From IMG/VR virus record IMGVR_UViG_3300010883_000065, positions 1 to 46,144 of that record: a stretch of DNA of 46,144 bases, one strand, 5' to 3'. The notes under the pieces are model-generated. The model saw only the letters and a list, made by a program, of their open reading frames with translations. It was not told the origin of the DNA and ran no database searches. How positions within the stretch are numbered: the first letter of the stretch is position 1; every line of letters starts with the position of its first letter. Positions 25,071 through 36,698 of the stretch are shown here, piece after piece. The stretch is from a virus. The position numbers were made by a program, and so were the translations under genes.

Positions 25071-27131
25071 ATGGCAACTAGTTTTCTCAAACCATTAAAA
25101 GTACAAGGAGGTACATTCTTTACGTTTGCATCAGCAGCTAAAGATATCTCAAAGACTTTTACTGATGACAATTATAGATTTGTATTTTCTAAATTTGCTC
25201 TTCTAGATGTCCCAGATGTTACAACTCCTATGAATGGAGAAAATAATGTCGTATGGGAAGCTCTAGATGTATTTGCAAATGGTGCTGGTACTGGTGCTAC
25301 TTGTAGTAGTGCAATTGCCAATGATTTTATAGCCTCAAATAATAACTATAATTTTTCACAGGCATTTCAATCATATGCTCTAAATATGGAGCAATTAGTT
25401 TTAGCAGGTCTTAACGGATCTGGTAGTATATATGATGAAAGCGTATTACATAATACATCTGAAAGAATATGGTGGCATTTTATGAAAAATATAAATGCAA
25501 TTAGATGGACAGATGCAAATACAACGAACGAGGCTGCGGTTGTTGGTAGATATAAAGAAGGTGAAGCGACGGGAGCAACATATAACTACACAAATGTTGT
25601 AAAATACTTAGGAGATATAGATGTAATAAACAATATAAGTAAAGGTGGTCAGTGCTATTCTGAAATTTATATTCATGTACCAACAAGTCATGGTAACACT
25701 CCTTTAGTTTTGTACAAGACTGCAACTGATGCAAATTATATAGCTAACGAAACTTGGAGTACTAACTCTAATTATATTTATGGACGTGCGGCAGGAATCG
25801 GAGGTGGTGGATTGAGTAATAATGCCTATTATGATGATATGGCAAACGATCAATATGAATTATTTACTAATTTTTCTACAACTACTAATGTTAATGGATT
25901 GGCAAGAGTTGGACCATGTCCAGGAAGTGCGAAAAACGTTAGAATATCTAGTTTAGATGGTGTAGTTTTAGATTGGAATCCTCAAGATTATTTACCAATA
26001 AGTACTGATCCAACTCTGAATACTTTAGATAATTTCAATGCAAGTGCCCAGTCAATGGACTTCAAATTTAATTGCTGCTTAGTTTATTATGATGTTTATG
26101 ATGTTTCAAATCCTGATAATTATGCTAGAAATTTATATGGTATTTTAGTTGTTGATGATTATGAAGAAGGAGCAGTAACCTCTAAATTAAAAGATTATAC
26201 AAAATTCAAACCAAATGCTGTAACAAAGTTAAATGGTAATTCATATGGCCTTAAATTAAACTTAAAGTTTGATACTGCTGCAGATAACGTTGGTGTTGAA
26301 ACCGTTATTAGAGAAGATCTTACCTTTGGTATGGATTTATTCGCTGATGCATCCGTTAGATTACAAGAATCTGCTGATATGTTTATCGATCAAAAACTTG
26401 AATTGATTAAGATTGAAAACCGACTTACTTCGTTAGAACAGTATTATTTCAGTCAAGATACTATTGACACTATCAATACAAATATAACAACATTACAAGG
26501 TCAAGTTGCATCGGCTGAAATAAACTTTGCAGGAGAATCAACGTTATTAGACTTAATACGAGAAAATTCAGATAACATTAATGATATTGTTACTGGTAAG
26601 ATCGATGTTAATCTTCAATATAATACAGACGTTATACAACCTGGTTCTGGTATTATTGTAGATACATCAGTTCCTAATCAAATTTCTATAGATAATAAAG
26701 TACAAACATATTATAACTTCGGAGCTTGTCTAAATAATGATGGATTCTTAATTTATGGTGTTAACAACGGAATTACCCCAGGATCTACAGCGGATGGAAA
26801 CCGAATTGAATTAGGAGAATATGGTAATTATTATCGCAATGTAGGAGCTACTGCACCAACCTTTAACGATAATTTAATTATCAATATCGATGATAGTAAT
26901 ACCAAATGGAAAACTGGACAAACATATAGAATTGTATTTACTGAAGATATTACTATTGGAACTTATCTAATAAATATCCAAACGGATGCACAGAACACAA
27001 AATCAAACGGAAAGTATGGCATATTATGTGGAACATTAAATGTCGGAAGCTTGAGCTCAACTAAACCTATCATTGATGTGGTTTGTGTTGATTCAGCTTT
27101 ATATTCTTTCTATATAGATGTTATTAAATAA
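25071..27131 (+). CDS. Virion structural protein with coiled-coil and C-terminal beta domain, 686 aa
   Basis: This is a baseplate or fibre component. The N-terminus (MATSFLKPLKVQGGTFFTFA) starts a beta-rich domain that reaches about residue 400. From about 425 to 525 there is a heptad-rich helical segment (DQKLELIKIENRLTSLEQYY; INTNITTLQGQVASAEI), a likely trimeric coiled coil. The last 150 residues form a small beta domain. The layout of globular head, coiled coil and C-terminal knob is usual for fibre adaptors. T4 gp8 to gp12 occupy this position in gene order, but no homology to a specific one is claimed. Confidence 0.55.
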   Translation: MATSFLKPLKVQGGTFFTFASAAKDISKTFTDDNYRFVFSKFALLDVPDVTTPMNGENNVVWEALDVFANGAGTGATCSSAIANDFIASNNNYNFSQAFQSYALNMEQLVLAGLNGSGSIYDESVLHNTSERIWWHFMKNINAIRWTDANTTNEAAVVGRYKEGEATGATYNYTNVVKYLGDIDVINNISKGGQCYSEIYIHVPTSHGNTPLVLYKTATDANYIANETWSTNSNYIYGRAAGIGGGGLSNNAYYDDMANDQYELFTNFSTTTNVNGLARVGPCPGSAKNVRISSLDGVVLDWNPQDYLPISTDPTLNTLDNFNASAQSMDFKFNCCLVYYDVYDVSNPDNYARNLYGILVVDDYEEGAVTSKLKDYTKFKPNAVTKLNGNSYGLKLNLKFDTAADNVGVETVIREDLTFGMDLFADASVRLQESADMFIDQKLELIKIENRLTSLEQYYFSQDTIDTINTNITTLQGQVASAEINFAGESTLLDLIRENSDNINDIVTGKIDVNLQYNTDVIQPGSGIIVDTSVPNQISIDNKVQTYYNFGACLNNDGFLIYGVNNGITPGSTADGNRIELGEYGNYYRNVGATAPTFNDNLIINIDDSNTKWKTGQTYRIVFTEDITIGTYLINIQTDAQNTKSNGKYGILCGTLNVGSLSSTKPIIDVVCVDSALYSFYIDVIK

Positions 27132-27143
27132 AAACAAATAAGA

Positions 27144-30100
27144 ATGGCGGATACAAATATAGACTTTAGTACTAAGTACTCTTTATCATCTTTACTTAAT
27201 AATCTTTTACGAATTAACCAAAATTCGTTAGAGATCTTGAATAAGTTATCTAATATCACAACTACGGATGCTGATATGGTTGAGATTGATGTGTTAGATT
27301 CTAATAATCAAGTAAGTAAAATATACGTTCCTAGTTATGGCCAAATAAAGGCAGACATAAATAGAATCGATAATAATATAAAACAAATTTCTGGAATAGG
27401 AGATTCAAACGCTAATGTTCAATTAGAAGATGGTTCATTTAGAAAATTGATTCAATCGAATTTAATGATTGAAGGTAATACGTTAACCCAAATGAATTTA
27501 CCTACTACATTTGAATCTAAAACGAATTGGTTCTTTGAGAGTTTTTTGAATCCTCTATTATACGTTTCATTTAATTTTACCGGACAGATACCTAGTGATA
27601 CAGAAAGATGTAAAGTTCAGAGATTTATACTTAATATAACTACTCCTTTACAATTGAACGTTTGGAATAACAGCATAAATAAAAAGTCAAATTTAGATTA
27701 TGTAACGTTCTTTCAATTATTACTTGCAAATAACATAACATACTTTTTAGATGAAGATGTTGTTGATATGCCTCCAAGAGATCTTAGATATTATGGAGCA
27801 TTTATTGCAAATCGAGTATTTGATGATGACGTTATAACTCTTGTTGATGGAGTTTCTACTTCAAAAAGAAAATTTAGAATTCAACTTAATACTGTAAATT
27901 ATAATGATTCTACTTCAGAATACTCAAAAACTCAACAACTTAAAATTGGAGATTCTATTGTTATTGTAACTGAAGGTACTCAAAAGAATACAAGATACCA
28001 AATTACTAATATAGATTTAGATAATGGAAACGTTGTAGAATTAAAATTGTTAGAAGGTTTTGATACAATTGCAATTGGAACAAAATTTCAATTCTATAGT
28101 GCCGATATAACAGCAACAAATTTAGACTTAAATATAGGATTCAACGAATATAATGTAGTATTTGTAAAACCTATCAATCCAGTTTCTAAAATACCTGCGT
28201 TAGAATGGTCACCAGGTGCTGCCTTTTATACAAATGGTTTAGAAATTATTGATGAAGCAGGTAATAAAATAACTTTAGAAGAATACTATAAAGATCAAGT
28301 AGTTGATTTTGGAGTATTTTTATATAATATGGCTAAGGATGGAATTCCACCTGCAACTTTAGCAGAAACTCCATTAAAGCCTACCGTTTCAGCAACTGAT
28401 TTTAAGGTTGCTCAAATAAATAATCATATTACTGATGTGGCTATTATTTCTACTATCAAATCTCTGCAATCTGAGAAAATAAAATTAGCTGGTGAATTAG
28501 ATTCTCTTAATTCTTCTATCAAGAAGAAAAAAGCAGAAATGAATACTAAACGATATACATCACAACCTCAACGTGATACAGATCAAGCAGAATTAAATGA
28601 TTTAATAAATAGAAGTTCTTCTGCATCGACTCTTTTGAAATCTAGTGTAGATGAAATCTTATCATTATCTGATTCTGGTAATTTAGGTGCAGTATCTCCT
28701 AAATTTAGAATTAAAGGATTCTGGCCAATGCCTGATCAAGTGGCTGCAGCAAGAACAGGTCCTCAAAGTGTAATTCAATTTAGAGTTGCATATAGGTATA
28801 TTACTAAAGATGGTGGTGCAAATCAACCTCAACAAATAGGATTCAAAGATAACACAGGTGTAGAACGTAGAGGTACCTTTTCTTCGTGGGAAGAATTCCT
28901 TACTCCAGTTAGAAAGAGATCCAAGAATGCTACAACAGGAAACTATGAATGGGATATAGAAAACGTAGAAAATGCTGATGTTGTAAATATCAATCAATTA
29001 GAAATTCCTATTAGACAAGGTGAAGGAGTTGAAATTAAGATAAAATCTATTTCAGAAGCTGGATGGCCAGCTAATCCTGCAGAATCTGCATGGTGTGATA
29101 TTGTTAAAGTAGATTTTCCAGATGAATTGATATCATCAAATGAAATAAGTACAATAATCGAGCAATCTAAAATTGCTTCAGAATCATTAGAATTAACTGC
29201 TACCTTAGCAGATACCGGAGTTACTGAACATATATCAGAACAATTTACTCAAAATGAATCATTCTATGCTCATCCATCTGGATCTATTGCATCAGGATTT
29301 TTAACAGATGAGCAAAACGTAATTAACTTATTTGAAAAATTAAGCGATTTTGAAACTCGAATAAAACAAATCGAAGAAGCAATAACCGGTGAAAAAGGAA
29401 TTCTCGGTGTTACGATCTTAGATTCAAAACAAAGAGAATATCGAGTTAAGAAAAATACACTAGTTCAATTATTCGCAGGTAACTATAGAGATCAAGTTCA
29501 AAGTTTAACATTACCTAAAGGTGCAATAATGAGTAAAACATACTTATTGCAATTAACTAATATAAATGCTACTCCATTAGAATTATACTCAAGAGAATTT
29601 GGTAATTATACTAAGGTTGTAAATTCTACAACACCGTTAGGTACAGGATTTAATGCAAATGAAATTGATTACAATACTGCTAGAAGATATGATGTGGTTC
29701 CTTTAGGACCAAGTAATCCTTCTACTGATGATACTTTAACGTATTCTCAATTTAGAAACTTACCTTTACAATCGAGTCAAGTTAAAGGACAATTTATAAA
29801 CACAAGATATCAAACGGTCGATGGTACTTCAAATTTATATGAAGATATTACAACATCTATCGGTGGAACACCGGCTGCAACATTAGCGGTGTCAGCGACG
29901 AATAACTTCCCAATTCCTTCTATAGCAACTCCGTTAACCAATTATACTCAACATGAATATACACTATCCTCAGAATATGATGCTGGTGGTGCTTTACCTG
30001 CTAATACAGGTAATGTTGCAGGAGACTTTATTTGGAGTGGTATTATGAATGGTGGAGTTGCAGAAACAGTAAATACATCAGTAGTGAGTGGTATCGTTGG

Positions 30101-30848
30101 TGGTTGGAACGATGGAATTTACGTACACAATATACATCCATCTATTACAGATGGTGATTGGGGTACTGTTGGTGCAACACAAGGAATCGGTTCAACTGGA
30201 GCTGCAGGACCTACAGGAGTTAGAAATTCTGGATTTGCTCCATTAGCCTCTACAGATCTTACCGGTGGAGGTAGAAAACAAGCTGCATATTTTTGGTACG
30301 ATACATTAGTTGGACCTACTGCGGCTAAGGTAAGTAAAATGTCCTATTCATCATACGATCAATATCTACTAGGTCCTAATTCGTGCGGTGCTTATTTATT
30401 CCTATCACCAACAAATTTATCTGGTGCAATTAATGTATCCGGTGCTAATCAACTTTCTACAAGAACTTTAGATTTTGGAAATCAACATACTCTAAATATA
30501 CCTTTAGTATATCAATACAGAATGACTGACTTTTTCGGAGATAATACAAACGGTTTAGGTAATATCGGCGGAGATCCTACCGGTACAGTTAATCAAGTTG
30601 AATATACAAAAAGGCTTGGAATAGATATTTATTCAAATATAGACGAAAGATATTCTTTCGATGTTGAAATAACTGCAAGATATCGTTCGGTATCTCTACA
30701 AATGGAGGAAGTTCCATCAACTAGTCTAACAAACGTTGTAGATGATTTAACTAGAACTGTTAGAGTATTGAATCCTAAAATTTCGGGAGTATCAGCAGAA
30801 AGTTCAACCAATAGTAATAACAGCGGTAATTTACTAGGATCTATATAA
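27144..30848 (+). CDS. Large baseplate/fibre structural protein with coiled-coil and FN3-like domain, 1234 aa
   Basis: This is a virion protein with four visible parts. The helical N-terminus (about 10-45: SLSSLLNNLLRINQNSLEIL) may dock to the baseplate. A large beta-rich region follows. A coiled coil at about 425-510 (KSLQSEKIKLAGELDSLNSS then DLINRSSSASTLLKSSVDEI) comes next. Then there is a segment at about 520-660 resembling a fibronectin-type domain, including SEAGWPANPAESAWCDIVKV. The C-terminal 500 residues are beta-rich, with Gly/Thr loops such as GSTGAAGPTGV. It starts 12 bases after the previous gene. The likely role is an elongated fibre or wedge extension; the family is not recognised. 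Confidence 0.55.
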   Translation: MADTNIDFSTKYSLSSLLNNLLRINQNSLEILNKLSNITTTDADMVEIDVLDSNNQVSKIYVPSYGQIKADINRIDNNIKQISGIGDSNANVQLEDGSFRKLIQSNLMIEGNTLTQMNLPTTFESKTNWFFESFLNPLLYVSFNFTGQIPSDTERCKVQRFILNITTPLQLNVWNNSINKKSNLDYVTFFQLLLANNITYFLDEDVVDMPPRDLRYYGAFIANRVFDDDVITLVDGVSTSKRKFRIQLNTVNYNDSTSEYSKTQQLKIGDSIVIVTEGTQKNTRYQITNIDLDNGNVVELKLLEGFDTIAIGTKFQFYSADITATNLDLNIGFNEYNVVFVKPINPVSKIPALEWSPGAAFYTNGLEIIDEAGNKITLEEYYKDQVVDFGVFLYNMAKDGIPPATLAETPLKPTVSATDFKVAQINNHITDVAIISTIKSLQSEKIKLAGELDSLNSSIKKKKAEMNTKRYTSQPQRDTDQAELNDLINRSSSASTLLKSSVDEILSLSDSGNLGAVSPKFRIKGFWPMPDQVAAARTGPQSVIQFRVAYRYITKDGGANQPQQIGFKDNTGVERRGTFSSWEEFLTPVRKRSKNATTGNYEWDIENVENADVVNINQLEIPIRQGEGVEIKIKSISEAGWPANPAESAWCDIVKVDFPDELISSNEISTIIEQSKIASESLELTATLADTGVTEHISEQFTQNESFYAHPSGSIASGFLTDEQNVINLFEKLSDFETRIKQIEEAITGEKGILGVTILDSKQREYRVKKNTLVQLFAGNYRDQVQSLTLPKGAIMSKTYLLQLTNINATPLELYSREFGNYTKVVNSTTPLGTGFNANEIDYNTARRYDVVPLGPSNPSTDDTLTYSQFRNLPLQSSQVKGQFINTRYQTVDGTSNLYEDITTSIGGTPAATLAVSATNNFPIPSIATPLTNYTQHEYTLSSEYDAGGALPANTGNVAGDFIWSGIMNGGVAETVNTSVVSGIVGGWNDGIYVHNIHPSITDGDWGTVGATQGIGSTGAAGPTGVRNSGFAPLASTDLTGGGRKQAAYFWYDTLVGPTAAKVSKMSYSSYDQYLLGPNSCGAYLFLSPTNLSGAINVSGANQLSTRTLDFGNQHTLNIPLVYQYRMTDFFGDNTNGLGNIGGDPTGTVNQVEYTKRLGIDIYSNIDERYSFDVEITARYRSVSLQMEEVPSTSLTNVVDDLTRTVRVLNPKISGVSAESSTNSNNSGNLLGSI

Positions 30849-30864
30849 TATGAATAAATAAACT

Positions 30865-33800
30865 ATGAGCAAAGCAATTCTACAAAAAACATCATTTGGT
30901 TTAGTTAGGACAAATCCTAAACTTTCCACTAACGTGAAGATTGTTACGAGTAGTAATGATCAGTTATATTTAGAATCATTCTCTGCAACAAAGGAATTAT
31001 CTAAATCTAAATACAAAGGGTTTCCGGTTTCTAGTTCTAGTGATTATTATATGGATCTATACAGATTCTATAATCAGAATACTACTACTATAAAAGCTGA
31101 TGCATATGCATTGAACGTTAAGGATCAGAGCCTTTCCGTAAAGGAGAGATATGGCGATCAATATAATAATTTCTATAATTACGGAGCTCAACCTAAACCG
31201 TCTCAATTATATACCGAAGAGTATTCTTTACTTGCTCCTTTATGGGTTGAACCTAATAACCTTCCTGATTATTTTGTTATTTTTAGAACAGAAGATCCTG
31301 TATCAGTTAGTACTAAAACGACTACGATTGAAGATGATCCAACAATTACAGACTTAGTTAAAAACCCTCAATACGTTACTGATAATATAATAAAGAAGAG
31401 TCGAATTGTAACAGCATTTGATTTGACCGAAAAAACTAATTTAGGCCGATATATTAGAAATCACGCGGGTAGTGCTCTATTTCCGGAAAGTTCTATATTA
31501 GTAGATTGGGAAAAAAATAGATATTTTCGATATCTAGGAATGTCAATAGATAAACCAGGATTCACCGAAAAAACTAAGGAAATGTTTTTTGAAACATGGC
31601 CTAACGATAAAACTATATCAGAATATGAAAGTATAGTAACAAATGGGTTTGCTGAATTAGGTATTGTTCAGGCAAATCTATTAAACATGGAATTCTTATT
31701 TGACGATTCGGATACAACTGATTATCAATTCTATAGATACTATGGATTTTATATGAATGCATACGATTATTCTACGTTTAAGTTAGATGGAGATGCATTG
31801 TTTAGTGATAGATTTAATCAATCTAATCAAGTTCCTATTCCGGTACAAGATGACATAGGATATCCTGCTAATGTTAAAGATCAAAAACAAACTAATACAT
31901 CTGGTATAGTATTGTATCCAAAATTAGTTGGATCTACTTCTATAGGAGCTTCTTTCTTTAAGAATGAAATGGTATATAATCAATCTAGATATGGCTATGT
32001 TCAGGATGCATCTGGAGAATTTCATAAAATAAGAACAGATAACCAATTTCCGTATGGACAAATTAAATTAGATGAGACTAGCGTAAATTGGAAAAATTTT
32101 ACAGGATTCAGTGCACCTGATAATTATATTCCTGCAGAATTAAACTTAAAGGCTCAAGGGAGACCTGCATGTGTAATTGAATTTAAGTATATTCCGTTAG
32201 ATGATGATGAATTTAGAATTTATTTTACAGATACTAACGATCCTGCAAGTTTACCATATATAGATGTATTTACTATAACAGCATCTTCTACTATCCCAGT
32301 TGGAACTTCAGTATCTAATTTATATAGTAGTCAAGGTACATTAAAAGAAATAGCTGCAGCATTTGCAGATTGCGTTAATAAACGACATACCTACTTCCAA
32401 GATTTAATTTCAGTTGGTGCATGCGCAATGGGAACGAAAGTCGTAATTTTTTCTAGAGTTGCTAGTGCCACTTGGAATAAAATTAAAGTAACGTCATTTG
32501 CCCAGGCTACATCGGTAGATGAGGTTGGAATACATTTAATTTCTGGATTCCCTAATGGTTATAATGCTGGTGGATATATGAGCAGTCCTCAACCCTTTAC
32601 TGCAGTTAACGGATGGTTCGCAAAAGGTACTTTCGTAGGTGGTAATGATAATGCTAGAGCAAAAGTTAAAATTAGCAAGGATTCAACCGAGTTAATTTCT
32701 AGTAATAATTATTTAGTTGCCGAAGACAAATCTATACAAAAGGTAGATAATATAGTTCCTTATTTAGATGAACCTCAGGTTAACGGTGAAGGTCAAATCG
32801 TATCATTTAAGGATATGAATGCTTACTATACGGTTAATATAGTTGATACAAAAAGAAATATCCTATTAGATTCATCAAAGCAGGTTGTAGTATTATCAGA
32901 AAGAACTAATACCGCTGGTTTATTTTCATTCTTCCCAGTTAAAGATTTTGATTTTGATAGATTTTCTACTCAATATAAAAAGGATGCTGATGCATCAGTT
33001 TCTAAATTAAATGATTGGTATCTTGGAGTTACTGGTCCTTATGGAGACGTAACAAATTTTTGTTCTACTGCTATTGGAGCTAGCGGAACAACTGCTTGGG
33101 TAGATCCTATTATAGGAATCAATTCTCCATTTGTAGCTAGTGGTGGATATCAAGGATTGGCTGGAATTGGAGATATATTTAGAGATACAGATAGTACAGT
33201 ATATAATGAATATGATAGATTAAAAGAAAATGATGTAAAACAATTAGCATTAGATGGTAGAGTTGTTCCGTTTATAAATAAATGGGTTTATGATGATGAT
33301 GGTTTAGATGTAAGACAAAATCCATATAGATTAGATGCTACAGCTGCATTTAGATATCCAAATTTTGGACCATCTCATAGAGAATTTACTAGAAATCCTA
33401 AATTCTTTACACACGAATGGTATTACTTACAAAAGTATCCTCCATATATGGGATTTGATGAAAGAAAAGAATCATTCTCATATTTTGATAGTGCTATAAA
33501 CGTTGGTGGCACCGCTATGAATAATACAGCAGATCCTAATTATGGACTTGCAACAGTTACAGGAACCACTTCATCTACTTTAACAAAAATACCAGATTAT
33601 TTTACTGATTATTTTGTTCGAACTATGATTGGTGCAACCGCAGTTTCAACGGATATAAAATATAGTACGTTTGCATATGGTACTGATCGAAGATTTTCAG
33701 AAACATTTTTTAGAGGAGCTAAGGTTGTTATAAAACCACGTATAGACAATTCTGCGATTAACTATAATTTACAAAATATAAAATATCAGCAGAGCACAAA

Positions 33801-36687
33801 GTATAATGATTATAAGTTTGCTGCTATTATTAGTTTGGTTAAAACCGGTGTTAGATTCCGAGTTATTGAAAACGAAAAATTCAAAACAATTACCTTGGTT
33901 ATTGAATCTGGTCTTATGGATGATTATTTTACTTCAACCGCTGGAACAACAGGTTCAACAGATCCTAATGATTACTTCGTAGACAGAACTTTAATGTACT
34001 CAATGAGTGATAAAATAGTTTCTACTTCGGTAGGTTGTACAGGATATAAACCTACTGATGTAACAATTGGAGGAGCTATTCGTAATTGGGATGCATCTAC
34101 TGGTGGTCCTGGTATTGCTGGTGGTATTACAGTTTACGGAATGTATAATCTTACTAATGGATCTTATCCTAATTATGCAGCAGAAATTCCATTAAATTCG
34201 AATGGATCATATAATAATATAATAGTTCCTTCACCAACATCACCATTACAATTGATATCGTTTGAAGGTATTACACACGTTTCACAAACATCATTTAGGT
34301 GTACATACGTAAATATGTATAATGCACCATATCCTCCAGGTAACGGAAATCCTCCGGCAGTACCACCTGCTTCAGCGAACTGGATACAGGCTTTATATAG
34401 TCCTATGTCTTGGATGCCAGCAAACCCTGCTACAGTACCAGCGATATTTAATGATGGTCCTCTTGGGTTATGGTCTAAGATACCATATTATTTAGATGGT
34501 GGATATGGAGCATACTTAGGTGTTTTAGACCAATTAAATTTTGCACATATTGCAGATGTGTTTAATACAGGATATCCTGATATAGAATATATTACATACA
34601 AGAAAGATGGGACTAAAATTATAAATGATAAAACTTTAGAATTTCCTAGACCACAAGAGATATTTAAGGCTAATTATTTAACTCCAGTTGAAGATACCGA
34701 CATTCCACAGGAAATAGATACAATTTCTACATCTGATATTATAGGATATCAAATGTCTGCAGCAAACCGATCAGTTATAAATGTTTTAGCTAGATATCCT
34801 GGAAGATATCAACCAAAATTTAATAATTTGCTATATTTTTCTGATTATGATACAACTCAATTTCAGAATCCTGGAGTTACTAGCCAAACATCAACAGGTT
34901 CTGCTGGGAATTTAGGAATATACAATAGTTCAGATAATGCACCAGTCTTTACAGATGATTGTGGATATAATCAAAATCCTAATAATATGAGTAGAACCGA
35001 AATTGCTACAGCAATTATAAGTGGTGGACCTGCAACTATAAGTAATTGGGTTGCTGAAGGTCTTATCTTTACAGGTAATACTGGTGGTGGAGCTACATAT
35101 TGGACAGAGGTTGTTAATCCAACCGATCATTATTACAGCGCAGATTCAACATTACCTAATGATATAAAATGGTATATGGAGCATGGATGTCCACCTGCTG
35201 GAAGTACTGCGTTACCTCAAGGGTATTGGAATTATATTGTTTCACAATATCCTGAAACGGATGTGAGATCTATGATATTACAAAGTAAAGTTTTACCTTT
35301 AGCAATGTATGAGAACAGTTATTATGGGAGTTACGATATGACATGCGGGTTGCAAGGACAATATGGAGGTGTTGGACCAACCGCTAATAAATTACCGATG
35401 GTAACTCTTCCGTACTTATATCATTGTTTCGAAGCTACTGGAGCAACCAACGGACATGCACACGATATTAATGGACCCTTTTATACATGGAAAGATTTAA
35501 TGACCGATATATCTACTAATACAGGATTTGGTACTTATTGCGGAATTTCATCAACAGATACATATAAAGAATATATTTCAAAAATTGCAGGAGCAACTGG
35601 ATTTTGGAATACTTCACCACCTGCAGCCTGTACAACGTTTGGTCAACCGACTAGAGTTATTAGTTTTTCTGCAACAGATCCAAATGGAAATAAATTTATA
35701 GATTATATTTTACCATGGGGTCAACAATACAATAGATTTAGATCGACAAATCAAGCTCCTACATGGGGTGGATGCTGCGGATTTAAGTTAGGTGGAGTAG
35801 GTTGGGGATTCGATCCTTATACTAATTTAGAATTTAATTTACAAGAACCGAAATTCGGACAAATCAATAGTTATTGGTTTAATAAAGTTAACCCAGAAGA
35901 TCCTAAAGGAATTTTACAATTGAGTACAGAAAGTAGTAATCCAAGTGTATACCCAAAAATAAATGAGTTGGCTATTGCAAAAAGGCCTTTATATACATTT
36001 ATGAGTAATTGGGATATTGATTATTATTTCAAAAGTATAAACAAAAATACATTAGTAAGTAAAATTGGATACAGCGGAGTATTAGAAAACAAATCATTCT
36101 TTGGATCTAAAATTATGGAAATACCTGATACAATAACGTTAGAAAATTTCGTTTCGTTAGATTTATCTGAATTAGATGGTGGCTTACCTAATATATCTAA
36201 TGTATCAGAAAATGTTATACGTCAAGATCTTAGTACAACGTTTAATCAAGGTCCACCTTCATCACCTTCACCAACGGATAGAACTCAAATGATATTGGAT
36301 GTTTTTTCTACAAAGGCATTAACGAAGTATTTACGAGCTAATGGATTTGATGGAGAATTTAATACTTATATCAATCCTTTATTTAGCTACGGTGAAAGCG
36401 GTTTAGATGATGATATAAATAACTATATAAGCAATAACATCTTCGATAGGTACGTAGTGAAACGAGTAGTATTTTATGAGAACACGTTTAGTAATAATAC
36501 TTATTCACTTCCGACCTTAGATTTAACATTAACGAATACACAATTATTTAGTAAAGGTTATAATTTTAGTGAAAACTGTAATATCAAATTTTCTAGCTCA
36601 GAACCTCTAGATTTTAGATTGATATATAATATACCAAAACTTGATAAGTACTCAATATCTTTCAAGGTGGAATTGGAGAAAAAATAA
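30865..36687 (+). CDS. Giant virion structural protein, 1940 aa
   Basis: This is the largest gene of the window, a beta-rich, Tyr/Asn/Gly-rich protein with no detected membrane segment. The N-terminal 150 residues (LQKTSFGLVRTNPKLSTNVK; WVEPNNLPDYFVIFRTEDPV) look like an attachment domain. Central regions hold long stretches of alternating polar strands. A Cys-containing part near 1400-1650 (CGYNQNPNNM, MEHGCPPAGS, FGQPTRVISFSATDPNG) is probably a surface-exposed region. The C-terminus is a helix-poor domain (SYGESGLDDDINNYISNNIF then PKLDKYSISFKVELEKK). A TATATAAT-type box and a 16-base gap lie before ATG 30865. It is likely a long tail or baseplate fibre; no family is recognised. Confidence 0.55.
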   Translation: MSKAILQKTSFGLVRTNPKLSTNVKIVTSSNDQLYLESFSATKELSKSKYKGFPVSSSSDYYMDLYRFYNQNTTTIKADAYALNVKDQSLSVKERYGDQYNNFYNYGAQPKPSQLYTEEYSLLAPLWVEPNNLPDYFVIFRTEDPVSVSTKTTTIEDDPTITDLVKNPQYVTDNIIKKSRIVTAFDLTEKTNLGRYIRNHAGSALFPESSILVDWEKNRYFRYLGMSIDKPGFTEKTKEMFFETWPNDKTISEYESIVTNGFAELGIVQANLLNMEFLFDDSDTTDYQFYRYYGFYMNAYDYSTFKLDGDALFSDRFNQSNQVPIPVQDDIGYPANVKDQKQTNTSGIVLYPKLVGSTSIGASFFKNEMVYNQSRYGYVQDASGEFHKIRTDNQFPYGQIKLDETSVNWKNFTGFSAPDNYIPAELNLKAQGRPACVIEFKYIPLDDDEFRIYFTDTNDPASLPYIDVFTITASSTIPVGTSVSNLYSSQGTLKEIAAAFADCVNKRHTYFQDLISVGACAMGTKVVIFSRVASATWNKIKVTSFAQATSVDEVGIHLISGFPNGYNAGGYMSSPQPFTAVNGWFAKGTFVGGNDNARAKVKISKDSTELISSNNYLVAEDKSIQKVDNIVPYLDEPQVNGEGQIVSFKDMNAYYTVNIVDTKRNILLDSSKQVVVLSERTNTAGLFSFFPVKDFDFDRFSTQYKKDADASVSKLNDWYLGVTGPYGDVTNFCSTAIGASGTTAWVDPIIGINSPFVASGGYQGLAGIGDIFRDTDSTVYNEYDRLKENDVKQLALDGRVVPFINKWVYDDDGLDVRQNPYRLDATAAFRYPNFGPSHREFTRNPKFFTHEWYYLQKYPPYMGFDERKESFSYFDSAINVGGTAMNNTADPNYGLATVTGTTSSTLTKIPDYFTDYFVRTMIGATAVSTDIKYSTFAYGTDRRFSETFFRGAKVVIKPRIDNSAINYNLQNIKYQQSTKYNDYKFAAIISLVKTGVRFRVIENEKFKTITLVIESGLMDDYFTSTAGTTGSTDPNDYFVDRTLMYSMSDKIVSTSVGCTGYKPTDVTIGGAIRNWDASTGGPGIAGGITVYGMYNLTNGSYPNYAAEIPLNSNGSYNNIIVPSPTSPLQLISFEGITHVSQTSFRCTYVNMYNAPYPPGNGNPPAVPPASANWIQALYSPMSWMPANPATVPAIFNDGPLGLWSKIPYYLDGGYGAYLGVLDQLNFAHIADVFNTGYPDIEYITYKKDGTKIINDKTLEFPRPQEIFKANYLTPVEDTDIPQEIDTISTSDIIGYQMSAANRSVINVLARYPGRYQPKFNNLLYFSDYDTTQFQNPGVTSQTSTGSAGNLGIYNSSDNAPVFTDDCGYNQNPNNMSRTEIATAIISGGPATISNWVAEGLIFTGNTGGGATYWTEVVNPTDHYYSADSTLPNDIKWYMEHGCPPAGSTALPQGYWNYIVSQYPETDVRSMILQSKVLPLAMYENSYYGSYDMTCGLQGQYGGVGPTANKLPMVTLPYLYHCFEATGATNGHAHDINGPFYTWKDLMTDISTNTGFGTYCGISSTDTYKEYISKIAGATGFWNTSPPAACTTFGQPTRVISFSATDPNGNKFIDYILPWGQQYNRFRSTNQAPTWGGCCGFKLGGVGWGFDPYTNLEFNLQEPKFGQINSYWFNKVNPEDPKGILQLSTESSNPSVYPKINELAIAKRPLYTFMSNWDIDYYFKSINKNTLVSKIGYSGVLENKSFFGSKIMEIPDTITLENFVSLDLSELDGGLPNISNVSENVIRQDLSTTFNQGPPSSPSPTDRTQMILDVFSTKALTKYLRANGFDGEFNTYINPLFSYGESGLDDDINNYISNNIFDRYVVKRVVFYENTFSNNTYSLPTLDLTLTNTQLFSKGYNFSENCNIKFSSSEPLDFRLIYNIPKLDKYSISFKVELEKK

Positions 36688-36698
36688 GAAAGTAGAAA